Shown one piece after another: positions 26,676 through 34,730 of a stretch of DNA of 64,000 bases (the stretch's first letter is position 1; each line of letters starts with the position of its first letter). Both the position numbers and the translations under genes were made by a program. Origin of the DNA: Candidatus Latescibacterota bacterium (GTDB lineage Bacteria > JAAXHH01); assembly GCA_022823465.1 (NCBI GenBank), contig JAJEHX010000010.1:1-64000 (forward strand), read 5' to 3'. The notes beneath the pieces are model-generated. The model saw only the letters and a list, made by a program, of their open reading frames with translations, searched no databases and was not told the DNA's origin.

Positions 26676-27074
26676 GTGAATATGGTCATCGACACATCGG
26701 CGATTATCGCTTCCGTATTGCGAGGTCCGGAAAGGGAACTGCTTGCGAACGCCGCTTCGGGACATGCCCTGATCGCACCGGACTTCCTCAGATGGGAAGT
26801 CTGCAACACCTTTTCCGTCATGATTCGGCAGAAAGGGATCGACGCCGGCGATGCCCGCAGGACGATGGAGACCCTCGACAATATCCCGCTGCGTTACGTG
26901 GATGTGGACATGGCCAACGTCCTTGCGATCGCGTCCCGATTGAAGGGCGTGGCGGCCGATGCGTTTTTTCTGGAGGCCGCTCTCAGGTACAACGCGCCCC
27001 TGTTGACGCTGGACCGTTCCCTGGGTCGCGCCGCTGAATCACTCGGAATCGAAGTGGTTCGTCTGGAGGAATAA
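26676..27074 (+). CDS. PIN-domain toxin (VapC-like)
   Basis: A 132-residue PIN-domain protein. Acidic residues sit at the expected places: D in MVIDTSAIIA, E in RWEVCNTF, D in GVAADAFFLEAA and D in LLTLDRSLG. PIN toxins are Mg-dependent RNases that cut tRNA or rRNA. The start is the GTG seven nt after AGGAGG; the ATG two codons later is also possible. The gene comes first in its operon and the antitoxin second, 12 nt after the stop, which is the reverse of most vapBC operons. Confidence 0.85.
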   Translation: MNMVIDTSAIIASVLRGPERELLANAASGHALIAPDFLRWEVCNTFSVMIRQKGIDAGDARRTMETLDNIPLRYVDVDMANVLAIASRLKGVAADAFFLEAALRYNAPLLTLDRSLGRAAESLGIEVVRLEE

Positions 27075-27086
27075 GGGAGTATTACG

Positions 27087-27335
27087 ATGGACGTCTATAC
27101 CTATTCTGAAGCCAGGCAGCGTCTGTCGAGCTTGCTCGACGAAGCTGAATCGACGGGAAAGGTCATCATCCGCCGGAAGGATGGCAGGCGGTATGCCGTC
27201 GTCCCCGAGCTGCCTCCCGCATCACCGCTGGACGTTCCCGCGGCCAAGACGGATCTCACGGCGAAGGAAGTAGTCAAACTCGTCAGACGCCAGCGTATCC
27301 GGGGCAAACGGTGGGGACGCGATTCGGAAAAGTAA
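27087..27335 (+). CDS. Phd/YefM-like antitoxin
   Basis: An 82-residue protein starting MDVYTYSEARQRLSSLLDEA, followed by GKVIIRRKDGRRYAVVPE. That is the Phd/YefM dimerising DNA-binding fold. The basic C-terminal tail (VVKLVRRQRIRGKRW) would neutralise the PIN toxin encoded just upstream. An AAGGGAG site precedes the ATG. It most likely binds the GTACAATTGTAC palindrome over the operon promoter. Confidence 0.8.
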   Translation: MDVYTYSEARQRLSSLLDEAESTGKVIIRRKDGRRYAVVPELPPASPLDVPAAKTDLTAKEVVKLVRRQRIRGKRWGRDSEK

Positions 27336-27491
27336 GCGGACAGGGCCCCGCGGCTGACCCATGCCCGGCCCATGCCCGGGTGATGTAAGGCCCCTGTCCG
27401 AGCGCAGCAAGGGCGTTTTCGATTGCGTATCCGCCGGAATATGCGTAGATTATCCGTGTCGAGCGTTTATCATATCCGGGAGAATCCGTTC

Positions 27492-27911
27492 ATGATCAGG
27501 CAGGCCAGGCAACTCACCGTCCTCATCCTCTTCCTCGCGCTATCGTCTCCGACCACCGCGGTCGGCGCGGCGGCGGGCATGTGTATGACAGAAAAGGCTC
27601 TGTCGCATGAGGGGATGCCGGCCGAAGGCGCACACGCATGCTGCGCAACGGCCGAGACGCCGGAAACCTGCGGCACGGGGACGCTGGCCATGTCCTGCTG
27701 CGGCCTCGAAGCGGCGCCGTACCGGGAGGCCGGAGCGGGTGCGCTCCCTGCGTACTCCCTCGTCCAACCTGATCAGCCGGACCTGTCCACACCGCTGCGG
27801 GGCCCTTACGTGGTCGAACCGGTGGTCCATGTTTCCGGGGGTTCGCCCGGGATGGATGCCACCCGGTCTCCACTGCCCCTGCGCACGCTCTTCTGCACCT
27901 ACCTCATTTAA
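27492..27911 (+). CDS. Small exported Cys/Met/His-containing protein
   Basis: A 139-residue protein that I do not recognise. It begins with a signal peptide (MIRQARQLTVLILFLALSSP, cleavage near AVGAA). The mature N-terminal half has metal-ligand-like residues: MCMTEK, SHEGM, HACCAT, ETCGTG, MSCC. The C-terminal half is Pro-rich and lacks cysteines. It lies just ahead of the copper/silver efflux operon and on the same strand, so a periplasmic metal-binding or sensing role is an attractive guess. Start ATG preceded by GGGAG. Confidence 0.6.
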   Translation: MIRQARQLTVLILFLALSSPTTAVGAAAGMCMTEKALSHEGMPAEGAHACCATAETPETCGTGTLAMSCCGLEAAPYREAGAGALPAYSLVQPDQPDLSTPLRGPYVVEPVVHVSGGSPGMDATRSPLPLRTLFCTYLI

Positions 27912-28224
27912 TACCCAACCCTGGTACTTTCGGACGGCAGCGGGTCTTGCGTGACACCTGGCGCCTGGCGGGCATCGTGTATCCGGATTGACCGTATATC
28001 CGGACCAGAAGCGCTTCGTTGTCCAGACCGCCCGGCGTGTTTCGGCATGATATCCGCGCGCCACATGGCATGAGTCGCCCGGCACGATGATCAGCCGTCC
28101 GGCGCATCATGGTATGATATCCGCGATCCATCATGTCGCGATGCCGTGCCAGGAACCGCCCCGTCCGAACCCAGTCTCGTAACGATTAACAGCAAACGAT
28201 CCATATCAACCCAAGGAACTGCCC
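27912..28224 (+). other. Spacer before the efflux operon
   Basis: No gene supported. It contains the repeated 14-mer G(C/T)ATGATATCCGCG at 28045 and 28112 and several short CATGAT-type echoes, part of the small-duplication habit seen elsewhere. No clear promoter is seen. Confidence 0.4.
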
Positions 28225-29496
28225 ATGTCCGTATTCATGCGATACGCGGGCTTTTTAAACATGGTAATTGTCGCCCTGGTTGTCGCCGTCCAGCCGGCCC
28301 GGGCCCAGACGCCGGAACTCGAGGCCCTGGTCGCCGAGGCTTTGGACCGCAATCCGGCCCTGCAGGCGGCACGTCATCGCCGGGCCGGGGTGGAGCAAAG
28401 GGGCCCCCAGGTCGCTTCATACCCCGATCCGACCCTTGCGTACACGCGCTGGCTTTCCTCGCCGGAAACGCGCGTCGGACCGCAGCGGAACGTGCTGGCT
28501 TTCGGTCAGAAGATCCCCTACCCGGGCAAATTGAGCCTGCGCGGCGACATGTCCGGCGAGGAAACGGCCACCGAAGCAGCCCGTATCCGGACGATCGCCC
28601 GCGACATCACCCACGAAGTGAAGCGTGTCTACTACGATCTTTACCGGGTAGACAGGTCCCTGCGCATCCTGGACGACTATCTGGTAATGCTGGAGACCTT
28701 CACCGGCGCCGCGGAGGAGAAATACGCGGCCGGAGGCGGTACGCAGGCCGACGTGCTCAAGTCCCACGTGGAAGCATCGGAGATCCTGAAGCGGCGCATC
28801 GCGCTGGAAGGCGAGCGTAGCGCCCTTGCGGCCCGTCTCAACGGCGTCCTGAGCCGTCCGCCCGATACGCCCGTCGACCAGGTGACGGCCATAGACACGA
28901 CGAGATACGCCCGGCCCGAGTCCCTGGTGACTGAAAGGGCGCTTGCCGCCCGGCAGGAACTGGAGGAGGTCGAAGCCCGGATCCGCCGGGACGAGTTGGG
29001 CGTGCGGCTCGCCCGCCTCGCCAGCCGGCCTGACTTCACGGTGCAGGCATCCTACGTCACCGTCCCGAAGATCGGGGGCAATACCGCGTCCGACGCGGGG
29101 AAAGACGCCTTCGGCATCATGTTGAACGTGAATCTGCCCCTCTTCAGAAAACGCATCCGTGCCGGAGTACAGGAAGCCATGGCGCGGGTGGAAGAAAGCC
29201 GTTACATCAGAGAGAACATCCGGGATACCGTCGCGGCGGAGGTCGCGGAGGCCTACGGACGGTTGCACCACTCCAGACGGGCCCTGGACGTCTACGAGCA
29301 GGGCCTTATCGCCCAGGCGGAAAACAGCGTGCTGGCGACGCTGGCCGCCTACCAGACGGGACAGATGGACTTCCTGGATTTGCTTGACGCGGAACGCATG
29401 GTGCTGCGCACCCGGCTCGGGTACGTGGCGGAAATGGCGAATTACCGCAAATACGTAAGTCTGCTGGAAAGAGCCGCCGGGGGTTCGCTCCCGTAG
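28225..29496 (+). CDS. TolC-family outer-membrane efflux protein (CusC-like)
   Basis: A 423-residue outer-membrane channel subunit. A signal peptide ends at ARAQT. The body is long helices with the family marks AEALDRNPALQAARHRR and QASYVTV in strands, and VAEAYGRLHHSRRALDVYEQGLIAQAENSVLATLAAYQ shows the repeated coiled-coil half. It would form the trimeric exit duct for the RND pump encoded downstream. No lipobox, unlike E. coli CusC. The stop is 16 nt from the adaptor gene, which has AGGAGG before its ATG, so the three pump genes are one operon. Confidence 0.9.
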   Translation: MSVFMRYAGFLNMVIVALVVAVQPARAQTPELEALVAEALDRNPALQAARHRRAGVEQRGPQVASYPDPTLAYTRWLSSPETRVGPQRNVLAFGQKIPYPGKLSLRGDMSGEETATEAARIRTIARDITHEVKRVYYDLYRVDRSLRILDDYLVMLETFTGAAEEKYAAGGGTQADVLKSHVEASEILKRRIALEGERSALAARLNGVLSRPPDTPVDQVTAIDTTRYARPESLVTERALAARQELEEVEARIRRDELGVRLARLASRPDFTVQASYVTVPKIGGNTASDAGKDAFGIMLNVNLPLFRKRIRAGVQEAMARVEESRYIRENIRDTVAAEVAEAYGRLHHSRRALDVYEQGLIAQAENSVLATLAAYQTGQMDFLDLLDAERMVLRTRLGYVAEMANYRKYVSLLERAAGGSLP

Positions 29497-29512
29497 GCAC
29501 AGGAGGTAAAAC

Positions 29513-31036
29513 ATGGGAATCATCAGACGCATACGCGGGCACGTATTTCGGACGCTGCTTCTCGTGCTCGTGGCCGCTGTCCCGTTATCCATGATCGCGG
29601 GATGCGGCGACCCCGAAACGACTGTTCCGGAGGGCGACCGCGATGAAACGACGCAGGTCCAGCTCTGGACGTGCGGTATGCACCCCAATGTGATCACCGA
29701 AGAACCAGGCCAGTGCCCCATCTGCGGCATGAACCTGACGCCGGTGAAAAGTACGGAGGAGGAGGCGCAGGCCACGGACGACGCAGAGGAGCGGGGCGCC
29801 GAAGAAGCGCAGGTCCAGCTCTGGACATGCGGCATGCACCCCAACGTGATCACCGAAGAACCAGGCCAGTGCCCCATCTGCGGCATGAACCTGACGCCGG
29901 TCAAGCAGGCGGCCGCCGATGAGGGGGATGATGCTGGAACGGGACGTGGGACCGCGCATGGTGAAATGTCCGCGGCGCCTCCCGAAGAGACCGCAGGTTC
30001 CTCCCGCGACGCCTCCATCGTGATCGACCCGGTCACGATTCAGAACATCGGCGTCCAGACCGCGGCGGTCCGGGAACGGCCGCTGACCCGGTCCGTCCGG
30101 ACCGTCGGCCACCTGGACTACAACGAGGAGATGTTCTCGCGGATCAACGTCAAGTATGCCGGCTGGATCGAGAAGCTCTACGTGAACGAGACGGGCCAGC
30201 AGGTCGGCGCGGGCGATCCGATGCTGGATATCTACTCGCCGGAAATGGTCGCGGCGCAGGAAGAGTATCTCCTGGCGTTCCAGAACCACAAGAACCTGGA
30301 AGGCAGCGAGTTCGAGACCATCGCGAAAGGCGCGGCATCGCTCCTGGATGCCTCGCGGCGCCGGCTGCTCTACTGGGACGTGACCGAAGCGCAGATCCGG
30401 GAACTGGAAGCGCGCGGCGGGATCACCCGCACGCTGACCATCTACGCGCCGTCGAAGGGCATCGTCGTCGAGCGGATGGCCGAACTGGGCATGCGCGTCA
30501 CACCCGGCATGGACCTGTACCGCATGGCCGACCTGTCCAGCATCTGGGCCTTCGCCCATGTCTACGACGCCGACGCGCCGTGGTTGAATCCGGGCCTGAC
30601 GGCCGAGATGGAACTGCCCTACAATCCGGGGAAGGTCTACCGGGGCACGATCGATTACATCTATCCCTACCTGGACCAGGCATCCAGGGATATCAAGATC
30701 CGGCTGGTGTTTCCCAACCGGAATCTCGAACTGAAACCCCAGATGTACGCCAATATCCGTTTGTCCGCGCGAGGTGAACGGCCCGTACTCGTCATCCCGG
30801 GCAGCGCGGTCATCCGCAGCGGCGAGCGCAACGTGGTTTTCGTCGCCCTCGACGGAGGGAAATTCGAACCGCGCGAGGTGACCCTCGGCATGGAGGGAGA
30901 GGACGGCTATGTGCAGGCTGCGAGCGGCGTCAGCGTGGGTGAGCAGGTCGTAACCTCGGCCCAGTTCCTCATCGACTCGGAAAGCCGGCTCCAGGAGGCG
31001 ATCCAGAAAATGCTCGATCACCGGATGACGCATTGA
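29513..31036 (+). CDS. RND adaptor (CusB-like) with two heavy-metal-binding domains
   Basis: A 507-residue periplasmic adaptor. Lipoprotein signal with IAGC (Cys about residue 31). Then two near-identical heavy-metal-binding domains (about 47-80 and 99-132), each with WTCGMHPN and CPICGMNLTP, giving ligands C, M, H, C, C, M. The membrane-fusion part follows: barrel-sandwich and hairpin (YAGWIEKLYVNETGQQVGAGDP), beta-barrel and membrane-proximal domain. It links pump and outer-membrane duct and hands metal to the pump. Usual relatives have at most one such metal-binding domain at the N terminus. Confidence 0.9.
   Translation: MGIIRRIRGHVFRTLLLVLVAAVPLSMIAGCGDPETTVPEGDRDETTQVQLWTCGMHPNVITEEPGQCPICGMNLTPVKSTEEEAQATDDAEERGAEEAQVQLWTCGMHPNVITEEPGQCPICGMNLTPVKQAAADEGDDAGTGRGTAHGEMSAAPPEETAGSSRDASIVIDPVTIQNIGVQTAAVRERPLTRSVRTVGHLDYNEEMFSRINVKYAGWIEKLYVNETGQQVGAGDPMLDIYSPEMVAAQEEYLLAFQNHKNLEGSEFETIAKGAASLLDASRRRLLYWDVTEAQIRELEARGGITRTLTIYAPSKGIVVERMAELGMRVTPGMDLYRMADLSSIWAFAHVYDADAPWLNPGLTAEMELPYNPGKVYRGTIDYIYPYLDQASRDIKIRLVFPNRNLELKPQMYANIRLSARGERPVLVIPGSAVIRSGERNVVFVALDGGKFEPREVTLGMEGEDGYVQAASGVSVGEQVVTSAQFLIDSESRLQEAIQKMLDHRMTH
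29653..29904 (+). repeat. In-frame duplication of the metal-binding domain
   Basis: Two 96-nt copies (29653-29748 and 29809-29904), offset 156 nt, differ at four positions only, and all four changes are silent. The copies therefore either arose recently or are kept alike by gene conversion and selection. Confidence 0.9.
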
Positions 31037-31094
31037 CCGGACGGCCTGGTCCGCCCGGACCGACTGGTCTGCCCGGAACACCCGGGCCGTCCGG
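31037..31094 (+). other. Long hairpin between the adaptor and pump genes
   Basis: CCGGACGGCC (31037-31046) and GGCCGTCCGG (31085-31094) form a perfect 10-bp stem around a 38-nt loop that itself contains TCCGCCCGGA. It fills the 76-nt gap between the two genes and ends about 8 nt before the pump ribosome site (AGAGG). It has no T-run. It may tune the ratio of pump to adaptor; it could also be chance in GC-rich DNA. Confidence 0.45.
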
Positions 31095-31112
31095 AACGTA
31101 AAGAGGTTCATC

Positions 31113-34100
31113 ATGTTAGAACGCATAATCGAATACTCCGTGAAAAACCGGTTCCTGGTGATCCTGGTCACGGTGCTGCTGATCGCGGGCGGAACCGTGG
31201 CCCTGGTGGAGATCCCGCTGGACGCCATCCCGGACCTCTCGGACGTGCAGGTGATCGTCCTTACCGAGTATCCCGGGCAGGCGCCCCAGGTGGTGGAAGA
31301 CCAGGTGACCTACCCCCTGACCACCGCCATGCTCGCGGTGCCCCACGCACAGACGGTCCGCGGCTACAGTTTCTTCGGGCTCAGTTTCGTGTACATCATC
31401 TTCGAAGACGGCACGGACATCTACTGGGCCCGCAGCCGCGTGCTGGAGTACCTGAGCTACGTGACCGACCGCCTGCCGCCGGGCGTAAACCCCGCGCTCG
31501 GGCCGGACGCCACGGGCGTGGGCTGGATCTACGAGTACGTACTCCGCAGCGACCGGCACAACCTGGCGGAACTGCGGAGCATCCAGGACTGGTTCCTCCG
31601 GTACGAACTGACTTCGGTAAACGGCGTTTCCGAGGTGGCCAGCATAGGCGGCTTCGTCAAGCAGTACCAGGTGGAGGTCGATCCCAACAAACTGCTGATC
31701 TACGGCATTCCGCTCAACCGGATCAAGACGGCGATCCAGCGGAGCAACAACGACGTGGGCGGCCGGGTCGTCGAAATGGCGGAAGCGGAATACATGGTCC
31801 GCGGCCTGGGGTATATACAGTCCGTCGAGGACCTGGAGAACGTCACGCTGGGCGTCGACGGTTTCGGTACGCCCGTCCTGCTCCACCAGGTCGCCCGGGT
31901 CACGACGGGTCCCGAGCTGCGGCGCGGACTGGCGGAATGGAACGGGGAGGGCGAGATCGTCGGCGGCATCATCGTCATGCGGTACGGCGAGAACGCCATG
32001 GACGTCATCCGGGACGTGGAGGAGAAGCTGGAGTCCCTCAAGTCTGGCCTTCCAGAAGGCGTGGAGATCATCACGGCCTACGACCGGTCGAACCTGATCG
32101 AGCGTGCCATCGACAATCTATCCGACAAGCTGCTTGTAGAAAGCCTCATCGTCGCCCTGGTCTGCATCATCTTCCTGGTCCACTTCCGATCGGCCCTCGT
32201 GGTCATCCTCACCCTGCCCATCAGCGTGCTCGCCGCCTTCCTGGTCATGTCCTGGCAGGGGATCAACGCCAACATCATGTCCCTGGGCGGGATCGCCATC
32301 GCCATCGGCACGCTGGTGGACGCCGCCATCGTCATGATCGAGAACATCCACAAGCACATGGAGCGGGACCGCGGGAAGAAGGACCACTGGCTCATCGTGC
32401 TCGACGCCACGAAGGAAGTGGGACCCTCCCTCTTCTACTCCCTGCTGATCATCACCCTGTCCTTCGCGCCCATTTTCGCCCTGCAGGCCCAGGAGGGTCG
32501 GCTCTTCAAGCCGCTGGCCTTTACCAAGACGTACACGATGGCCGCGGCGGCCCTGCTGGCCATCACCTGCGTGCCGGTGCTGGCGGGATACCTGGTCCGC
32601 GGCCGCATATTGCCGGAGCGCAGGAACCCGCTCAGCCGTCTGCTCGTGTTCCTCTACCGGCCCGTGATCCGGGCGGCGATACGCGTGAGGTGGCTGACCA
32701 TCGCCGTCGCAGTGGTTGTCCTGTCCGCCACTTGGTACCCGCTGCAGCGGATCGGATCCGAGTTCATGCCGCCCCTCTACGAGGGCGACCTCCTCTATAT
32801 GCCCACCACGGACCCCGGCATATCGATAACCAAGGCCCGCCAGCTTCTGCAGCAGACCGACCGGATCATCAGTTCCTTCCCGGAAGTGGAACGGGTCTTC
32901 GGCAAGGTGGGGCGGGCCGACACGGCGACCGATCCGGCGCCGCTGTCCATGATCGAGACCACCATCATGCTCAAGCCCGAGGAGGCATGGCGGCCGGGCA
33001 TGACCCGCGAAGGGCTCGTGGAAGCGCTCAACGACGCCATCCAGTTCCCGGGCCTGACCAACGCGTGGACCATGCCCATCCGCACGCGGATCGACATGCT
33101 GTCCACGGGCATCCGGACTCCCGTCGGCGTCAAGCTGATGGGGGACGACCTGGCCGTACTGTCGGACCTGGCCCAGCAGGTCGCGGTGGAACTCGGTGAA
33201 CTTCCGGGCACCCTCAGCGTCTTTCCCGAGAAGACTATGGGCGGCAACTATCTCGACTTCGAAATCAACCGCGTCGAGGCGGCCCGTTACGGGATGACCG
33301 TCGGCGACGTGCAGGACGTAATCATGTCGGCGGTAGGCGGCGTGGACGTGACCTACACGGTGGAGGGGCTGGAGCGCTACCCGGTGAACATCCGCTATGC
33401 CCGCGAACTGCGCGACGACGTTTCGGACCTCAGGCGCATCCTGATCCCGACACCCTCGGGCGCGCAGATCCCCATCAGCCAGGTGGCCGACATACGGATC
33501 CACAAGGGACCGTCCGGCATCAAGTCGGAGAACGCCCGGCCCACGGCCTGGGTGTACGTCGATCTCACGGATACGGACATCGGCGCCTACGTTGAAACCG
33601 CCCGGAATCACATCGCCGAACGGGTCTCGCTGCCCGTGGGGTACAGCATGGTCTGGAGCGGGCAGTACGAGTACCTGGAACGGGCGCAGCGGAGGCTGCA
33701 GATCGTCGTGCCCGTCACCCTGGCGATCATACTCCTGCTGCTCTACATGAACTTCCGCAACGTCGTGGACAGCATGATCGTCATGCTGTCGCTGCCCTTC
33801 GCGCTGGTGGGCGGCGTGTGGCTGATGTACCTGCTGGACTACGACTTCAGCATCGCGGGGGGCGTCGGGTTCATCGCGCTGGCCGGCGTGGCGGCGGAAA
33901 CGGGGGTCGTCATGCTGCTCTATCTCAAGCACGCCTACCAGGAACGGGCGGCCCGGAACGCGCTCAACACCCGCAAGGATCTCTACGAGGTGGTCATGCA
34001 CGGGGCCGTGGAACGGGTGCGCCCCAAGATGATGACAGTCGCGGCCACCATGGCCGGACTGGCGCCCATCATGTGGGGGACCGGCACGGGTTCGGAAGTC

Positions 34101-34217
34101 ATGCAGCGCATCGCCGCGCCCATGTTCGGCGGCATGGTGACATCCACGGTACTGACCCTCGTGGTCATCCCGGTCATCTACTACATGGTCAGGTCGTGGG
34201 GACTGCGGAAGGCTTAG
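31113..34217 (+). CDS. cusA: Copper/silver RND efflux pump (CusA-like)
   Basis: A 1034-residue heavy-metal RND pump, normal length, with twelve membrane helices and two periplasmic loops. The three methionines that bind Cu(I)/Ag(I) in E. coli CusA are present in the same contexts: EGDLLYMPTT, PLSMIETTI and RIDMLSTGI. This favours Cu/Ag over Zn/Co/Cd pumps of the CzcA branch. Proton-relay acidic residues are in the helix GGIAIAIGTLVDAAIVMIEN. ATG follows AGAGG. With the TolC-like and adaptor genes it forms a complete tripartite exporter. Confidence 0.93.
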   Translation: MLERIIEYSVKNRFLVILVTVLLIAGGTVALVEIPLDAIPDLSDVQVIVLTEYPGQAPQVVEDQVTYPLTTAMLAVPHAQTVRGYSFFGLSFVYIIFEDGTDIYWARSRVLEYLSYVTDRLPPGVNPALGPDATGVGWIYEYVLRSDRHNLAELRSIQDWFLRYELTSVNGVSEVASIGGFVKQYQVEVDPNKLLIYGIPLNRIKTAIQRSNNDVGGRVVEMAEAEYMVRGLGYIQSVEDLENVTLGVDGFGTPVLLHQVARVTTGPELRRGLAEWNGEGEIVGGIIVMRYGENAMDVIRDVEEKLESLKSGLPEGVEIITAYDRSNLIERAIDNLSDKLLVESLIVALVCIIFLVHFRSALVVILTLPISVLAAFLVMSWQGINANIMSLGGIAIAIGTLVDAAIVMIENIHKHMERDRGKKDHWLIVLDATKEVGPSLFYSLLIITLSFAPIFALQAQEGRLFKPLAFTKTYTMAAAALLAITCVPVLAGYLVRGRILPERRNPLSRLLVFLYRPVIRAAIRVRWLTIAVAVVVLSATWYPLQRIGSEFMPPLYEGDLLYMPTTDPGISITKARQLLQQTDRIISSFPEVERVFGKVGRADTATDPAPLSMIETTIMLKPEEAWRPGMTREGLVEALNDAIQFPGLTNAWTMPIRTRIDMLSTGIRTPVGVKLMGDDLAVLSDLAQQVAVELGELPGTLSVFPEKTMGGNYLDFEINRVEAARYGMTVGDVQDVIMSAVGGVDVTYTVEGLERYPVNIRYARELRDDVSDLRRILIPTPSGAQIPISQVADIRIHKGPSGIKSENARPTAWVYVDLTDTDIGAYVETARNHIAERVSLPVGYSMVWSGQYEYLERAQRRLQIVVPVTLAIILLLLYMNFRNVVDSMIVMLSLPFALVGGVWLMYLLDYDFSIAGGVGFIALAGVAAETGVVMLLYLKHAYQERAARNALNTRKDLYEVVMHGAVERVRPKMMTVAATMAGLAPIMWGTGTGSEVMQRIAAPMFGGMVTSTVLTLVVIPVIYYMVRSWGLRKA

Positions 34218-34229
34218 GGCGAGAGGCGC

Positions 34230-34649
34230 TTACGCCCGCGTGCGGACGTAATCCTGGAATTCCAGGTGGCGCAGGTAGACCTCGATGCACCGCCGGCCGG
34301 TGATGCAAAGGTCCAGTTCGTCGAGTGCCCGGGAGGGGTCGATGAACCGGATGGCCTGGCCTTCGCCCAGCACCAGGTCGTCGATGGACACTTCGATCGG
34401 GACGAGATAGAGGTGCCGCGTGCCCTCGCCGTCGAAGAAGGTCGCCAGGGGATGATATTCGGTCACCTGGTAGCCGATCTCCTCCGCCACCTCGCGGACG
34501 AGCCCTTCTCCGGGACTTTCGCCAGCTTCCACGTGGCCGCCGATGAGGCTCCACTGGTTCGGGAAGATGATGCGGGGGTCGTTGTCGCGCAGGTTGACGA
34601 GGATGTCGCCGGCGGCGTTGACCAGCATGGCGGAGGAAATGATGGACAT
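34230..34649 (-). CDS. Nudix hydrolase
   Basis: A 139-residue protein with a full Nudix box, GGHVEAGESPGEGLVREVAEEIG, at about residues 36-58. It hydrolyses a nucleoside diphosphate linked to some other group; the specific substrate is not predictable. The start MSIISSAM is preceded by AGAGAG. An upstream in-frame ATG would add 18 residues made of a CTACTT-rich repeat region. Convergent with cusA, only 12 nt apart and with no terminator visible between them. It is 81 nt from mutS and in the same direction, so the two could be one transcript. Confidence 0.88.
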   Translation of the reverse strand: MSIISSAMLVNAAGDILVNLRDNDPRIIFPNQWSLIGGHVEAGESPGEGLVREVAEEIGYQVTEYHPLATFFDGEGTRHLYLVPIEVSIDDLVLGEGQAIRFIDPSRALDELDLCITGRRCIEVYLRHLEFQDYVRTRA

Positions 34650-34730
34650 GGCTGCTTCTCTCTGAACGTCGCTACTTTCGCTGGACGCGGCTACTTCCTT
34701 CAAAACGCGGCTACTTACCGCTAAACACGT

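Noticed and set aside
28146-28820. Plus-strand frame overlapping the start of the TolC-like gene
   Set aside because: Arg/Gly/Pro-rich out-of-frame reading of the TolC-like gene.
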